NCBI RefSeq assembly: GCF_009730915.1
Contig: NC_052487.1
Span: forward strand, 4,594,649-4,658,648
From: Dioscorea cayenensis subsp. rotundata
Lineage: Eukaryota > Streptophyta > Magnoliopsida > Dioscoreales > Dioscoreaceae
Length of the DNA stretch: 64,000 nt
Direction of reading: 5' to 3'
Shown here: in pieces, positions 60,912-64,000 of the stretch
Numbering within the stretch: position 1 is the stretch's first letter
Layout: every line of letters starts with the position of its first letter
Notes under the pieces: generated by a model
What the model was told of the DNA's origin: nothing
Seen by the model: only the letters and a program-made list of their open reading frames with translations
The model's database searches: none
Position numbers and translations under genes: made by a program

Positions 60912-61581
60912 CCTTACTTATGCAATTCGGGCAGCAATTTCTTGTGGGGTTGGTGGAGCACGGCGGGCCATCCTCTTCGTCCTCATTTTTTTCTCACTGT
61001 CTTCGTTTCTTTCTTCTCTCTCTCTCCTGATTTCAAAAACAATCTTTGGAAACAAATTGGGATATTAGGGTTTTTATGCCCCCATTAATTAGTTATAACT
61101 TCCAAGGCACCCTTTAAAAAAAAATCTCTTTTCAAAAATAATCCCTCTCCTTTTTGAATATTTTTTTTATTTTCCCTCCTTTTTATTTCCCTTTTTTTTT
61201 CTTAACTTTGAGAGACATCAAGAGATTTTCACTCCTTGGAGTGTTTTGCTTGTTGACTTCATAGGACCTCGGTCAACATATTGATTGTTGTACCATAATG
61301 TTGTACCTGTCGATTTATCACCATCTTCAAACCCTGAATTGGAGGACTCTTCTTCTTCTCTTGGTACTTCACCTTTTTTTGAATCCACAATTTCTTGATT
61401 ACAGCAGTCTTCCCTCGACTTTTCTTTTTAATGATTGCTTCTTCATGTCCAATTATTCTTCCACTTTTTCAAGTCTTCTTTCAATTTGTTGCACTTGGGT
61501 CTTATGTGGCCAGTTTCTCCACAATGAAAGCATGTAGGCACTTCACTTTTAGGTTCTTCCCTTGCTTTTACTTATTTTTCT

Positions 61582-63030
61582 TTAACGTTTTGTTGGGCAG
61601 TTGACTTGACAAACACAACTCCACGAATCTTCTGTCTTGACACTTGAGCTTTCTCCAATATACCCAATACCATGTCGGGCTTTACTAGTTCTTCCAAGCT
61701 GAAAGAATCTCGTCAAGCTTGGCGTTACCCTTATCCATGGAGTCCAAGGTCTTCTCGAGCATTGAACGACTTTTTCTTTACATATACTCAACTCTTCCTC
61801 CAAGCGTTGGTTTTGCAACATCATATCATTAAATCTGTTCATTATGAGTTTATAGTTTGTGAGAAGATCATTTTCTGTTACCTCATTGTACTCACTGTCA
61901 GTTTCAGTGGATGTTGTAGCTGATGTTGCAACATATTCTGCAACAGGCGTAGATCCATTCATCACAGCAGGAAATGACGTATGATGGTTGCTCAGACTTC
62001 CTTCATCGTCCTCTTCAGTGTTACCATCTGAGTCATCACTCCATCTAGCATTCAGTGATTTTCCTTTCTTTTTGAGAGTATTAGCACACTCGGCTTGATA
62101 GTGCCCAAAGGCTCCACATTCTCTACACTTGATCTTCATGAGACGATCTTCAATTTCTTCCTTTTTGTGATGATCTTCGACTTCTTCCTTTTCTTTATTT
62201 AGACCATCTTTTCTTTGAAATTTCTTGCCTTGTGTCTTGTATCTTCTGAGCATGTCATGCATCTTTCTTGACAAGAAAACAATTTCTCTATCCTCTTCGT
62301 CTTCATCTTCTGTTATAGCAGCATGTTGTAACTCCTTCTGTTTTATTGCTTCAACCTTCAAGGCTATATCTTCTATTCTTCTTTCAGGATTGAGGTTCAT
62401 CTCATATGCTTGCAAAGACCCCATCAGCTCATCCAGTTTCATAGTTGAAATATCTCTTGCTTCTTCTATTGCCGAGATTTTTGCATCAAATCTTCTTGGG
62501 AGTGATCTAAGAGTCTTCCGGACTAGCTTTTTATCCGAGTACTCCTTGCCGAGCTGGTAGGCTTGATTTGCAATGTCCATCAATTTGGCATTGAACATGG
62601 CTATCGTCTCATCTTCTTCCATCCTGAGATTTTCGAACATAGTTGTTAACATTTGAAGTTTGGATTCTCTTACCAAATTGGTACCTTCATGTATGGTTTG
62701 AAGAATCTCCCAGGCTTTCTTGGCACACTCGCATGTTGTAATATACTTGAACTGGTTCTCATCAACTCCTCCAAAGATTGCATTAAGAGCTTTCCCATTA
62801 GCATTAGCTTTGCGCATGCCTTCGACACTCCAACAGCTTTTCTTCTTCATGATCACGTTCTCATCTTCATCAACTAGAGTAGGAGGAGACCATCCTTCTT
62901 CTACAGAAATCCATGCACTCTCATCAATGGACTTGATAAACGCCTTCATGCGAGCCTTCCAATATGGATAGTTGTATCCATTAAGCAACGGTGGTCGTGT
63001 GACGGAAGCTCCTTCTTTTCCGGCCATCAA
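61582..63030 (-). other. Gag-type region of the copia element
   Basis: Typical copia gag: PPLLNGYNYPYWKARMKAF at the start, a UBN2-like body (KAWEILQTIHEGTN; RSLPRRFDAKISAIEEA) and a CX2CX4HX4C zinc knuckle (CRECGAFGHYQAEC). It starts about 70 bp inside the right LTR in the element's direction. Fossil; largely open. Confidence 0.88.
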
Positions 63031-63099
63031 TGGAACTTGTTAGGACCTCGCCGACTTTGAAACCAAAGTGAAAACGGCGACCAAGGCACTGATACCACT

Positions 63100-64000
63100 T
63101 GTTAGTTCCTCCAGTGTGGTTTGTGGGTATTAAGTAGCACTTAAGCACTCATAGAAGTCTCACACAAACCAATAAAGAAAAAGCACACAAACAAACACAA
63201 GGAGACACACAACGTTGGTAACCCAGTTCGGCGTCCACTCGCCTACGTCTGGGGGGCCAAGCCCGGAGATAAACAATCCATTAAAAGAGGTAAAGATAGA
63301 TGAGTACAAACACTTGTCACTCACACTCTTAACAATAAAGATCACTACCCTCTCTAGATTGTCTGGTGCTCACACACTCTCCTCAAAGAGTCACTCAAGA
63401 GTCACACCTTACAATCTACGAGCAAGGTAACTTATATAGACGCCTCAACGTCCCAAATATAGCACATACCTCTTTTTAGAATCTCCGCTGACTACTAATT
63501 TAAAAAAACCACTCGAAATTAGTCATGCAGAACTCCTATTAGTAACATGAATTGCAACATGGCTCCCCGATCACCGACTTGATCGAGTTACGTTACGTTG
63601 CGGGACGACCTCAAGACCCATCAACCTCCCGGTCATGCTTAGTCCGAGTCGATGCGACCCAAATCTCCCGATCCCGATCGCCGGCAACTAGCCTACCTCC
63701 TCGGGTTCCTCATCACGCAGTCCCCTCGCAAGGGGCGCACGTCCTTGTGCGTCTTCATGAAACTTGCCAAACCTAGTCTTCAATCTTCCTAAATTTGGTC
63801 TTCAAAGATTCTCCAAACTTGATCTTCAATTCACCCAAGTTTGGTCCTCAAATCTTGCTAGTTAATAGACTTCAATAATTCTCATCAAGGATTCTTCAAA
63901 TCATATCTTCATTCACACCATGAATAGATCTTTCTTTAATTAAGTTCCACCATATTTAGTCTTCAATCAAATCACCCTAAATATGGTCTTGATATGATCT
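63100..64000 (-). repeat. 5' LTR of the copia-type element (cut by window edge)
   Basis: Matches 57556-58440 or so; the remainder lies beyond the window. Confidence 0.92.

Larger units (their letters stand above)
57556..64000 (-). mobile_element. Copia-type LTR element, minus orientation, right end off the window (fossil)
   Basis: The left (3') LTR is 57556-58713, 1,158 bp, bounded by TGTTAG and CTAACA; the right (5') LTR starts at 63100 and runs past the window. Inside the right LTR on the minus strand, TGGTATCAGTGCC resembles the primer site for initiator tRNA-Met, and a purine-rich AAAAGGGGAGAT abuts the left LTR. A gag-type frame is at 61582-63030 and a second region at about 59284-60911; no reverse transcriptase or integrase was recognised, so it looks like a non-autonomous derivative. 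The LTRs are very alike over most of the visible 0.9 kb, with a cluster of differences around 57935-58040, which suggests a fairly young insertion. It is broken or incomplete, with few breaks in what remains. Confidence 0.88.

Overview
The window is nuclear DNA of a flowering plant. The evidence is spliced genes with short GT-AG introns, AT-rich spacers full of TA and TAA runs, plant-only gene families (AG-peptide, neprosin-domain protein, purple acid phosphatase, plant pseudokinase) and plant transposons (FAR1-type and MuDR/KAONASHI-type MULEs, hAT, Stowaway, gypsy, copia). Coding GC is moderate, so a grass is unlikely; a non-grass monocot or a eudicot cannot be told apart from this sequence alone.

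Layout. 1-600: first exon of a purple acid phosphatase (minus). 600-4800: gene-free, with two inverted copies of one AT-rich repeat, one of them split by a MITE. 4824-10551: a 5.7 kb MULE with ~1.1 kb terminal inverted repeats, a broken FAR1-type transposase and a captured 3' end of an inositol polyphosphate 5-phosphatase gene. 12379-20310: a 68-residue twin-CX9C gene with a 7.7 kb intron holding 126-bp tandem repeats, an old gypsy element, a SINE and a hAT fragment. 21272-24352: MTM1-type mitochondrial carrier (10 exons). 24656-25964: AG-peptide (minus). 28902-31912: neprosin-domain protein (minus, 7 exons). 32744-33004: small DUF7722-like protein (minus). 33903-37457: CMP-sialic-acid-transporter-like nucleotide-sugar transporter (minus, 8 exons). 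39006-41161: pseudokinase (plus, 2 coding exons). 41576-43355: acidic coiled-coil nuclear protein with a SUMO-interacting-like motif (minus, 2 exons).

44308-55624 is a second, MuDR-class MULE of KAONASHI type: a ULP1-like protease gene (plus) converges on a MuDR transposase gene (minus), fused to a deleted second copy on the right. hAT elements sit inside both parts. 55625-57555 holds another hAT copy, and 57556-64000 is a copia-type LTR element, minus orientation, whose right LTR runs off the window.

The most unusual signal is in the second MULE. Most of its larger introns and some flanking non-coding stretches are made of a decayed ~20-nt repeat whose only constant part is GTTTAA. Successive copies fall 20-21 nt apart for five to nine copies in a row, and the motif always reads GTTTAA on the sense strand of the local gene, in both the plus-strand protease gene and the minus-strand transposase gene. 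I know of no description of this.

The host genes show no operon-like cooperation; they are ordinary housekeeping and secretory genes. Exon coordinates were read by hand from splice sites, and reading-frame sums close for every complete gene.
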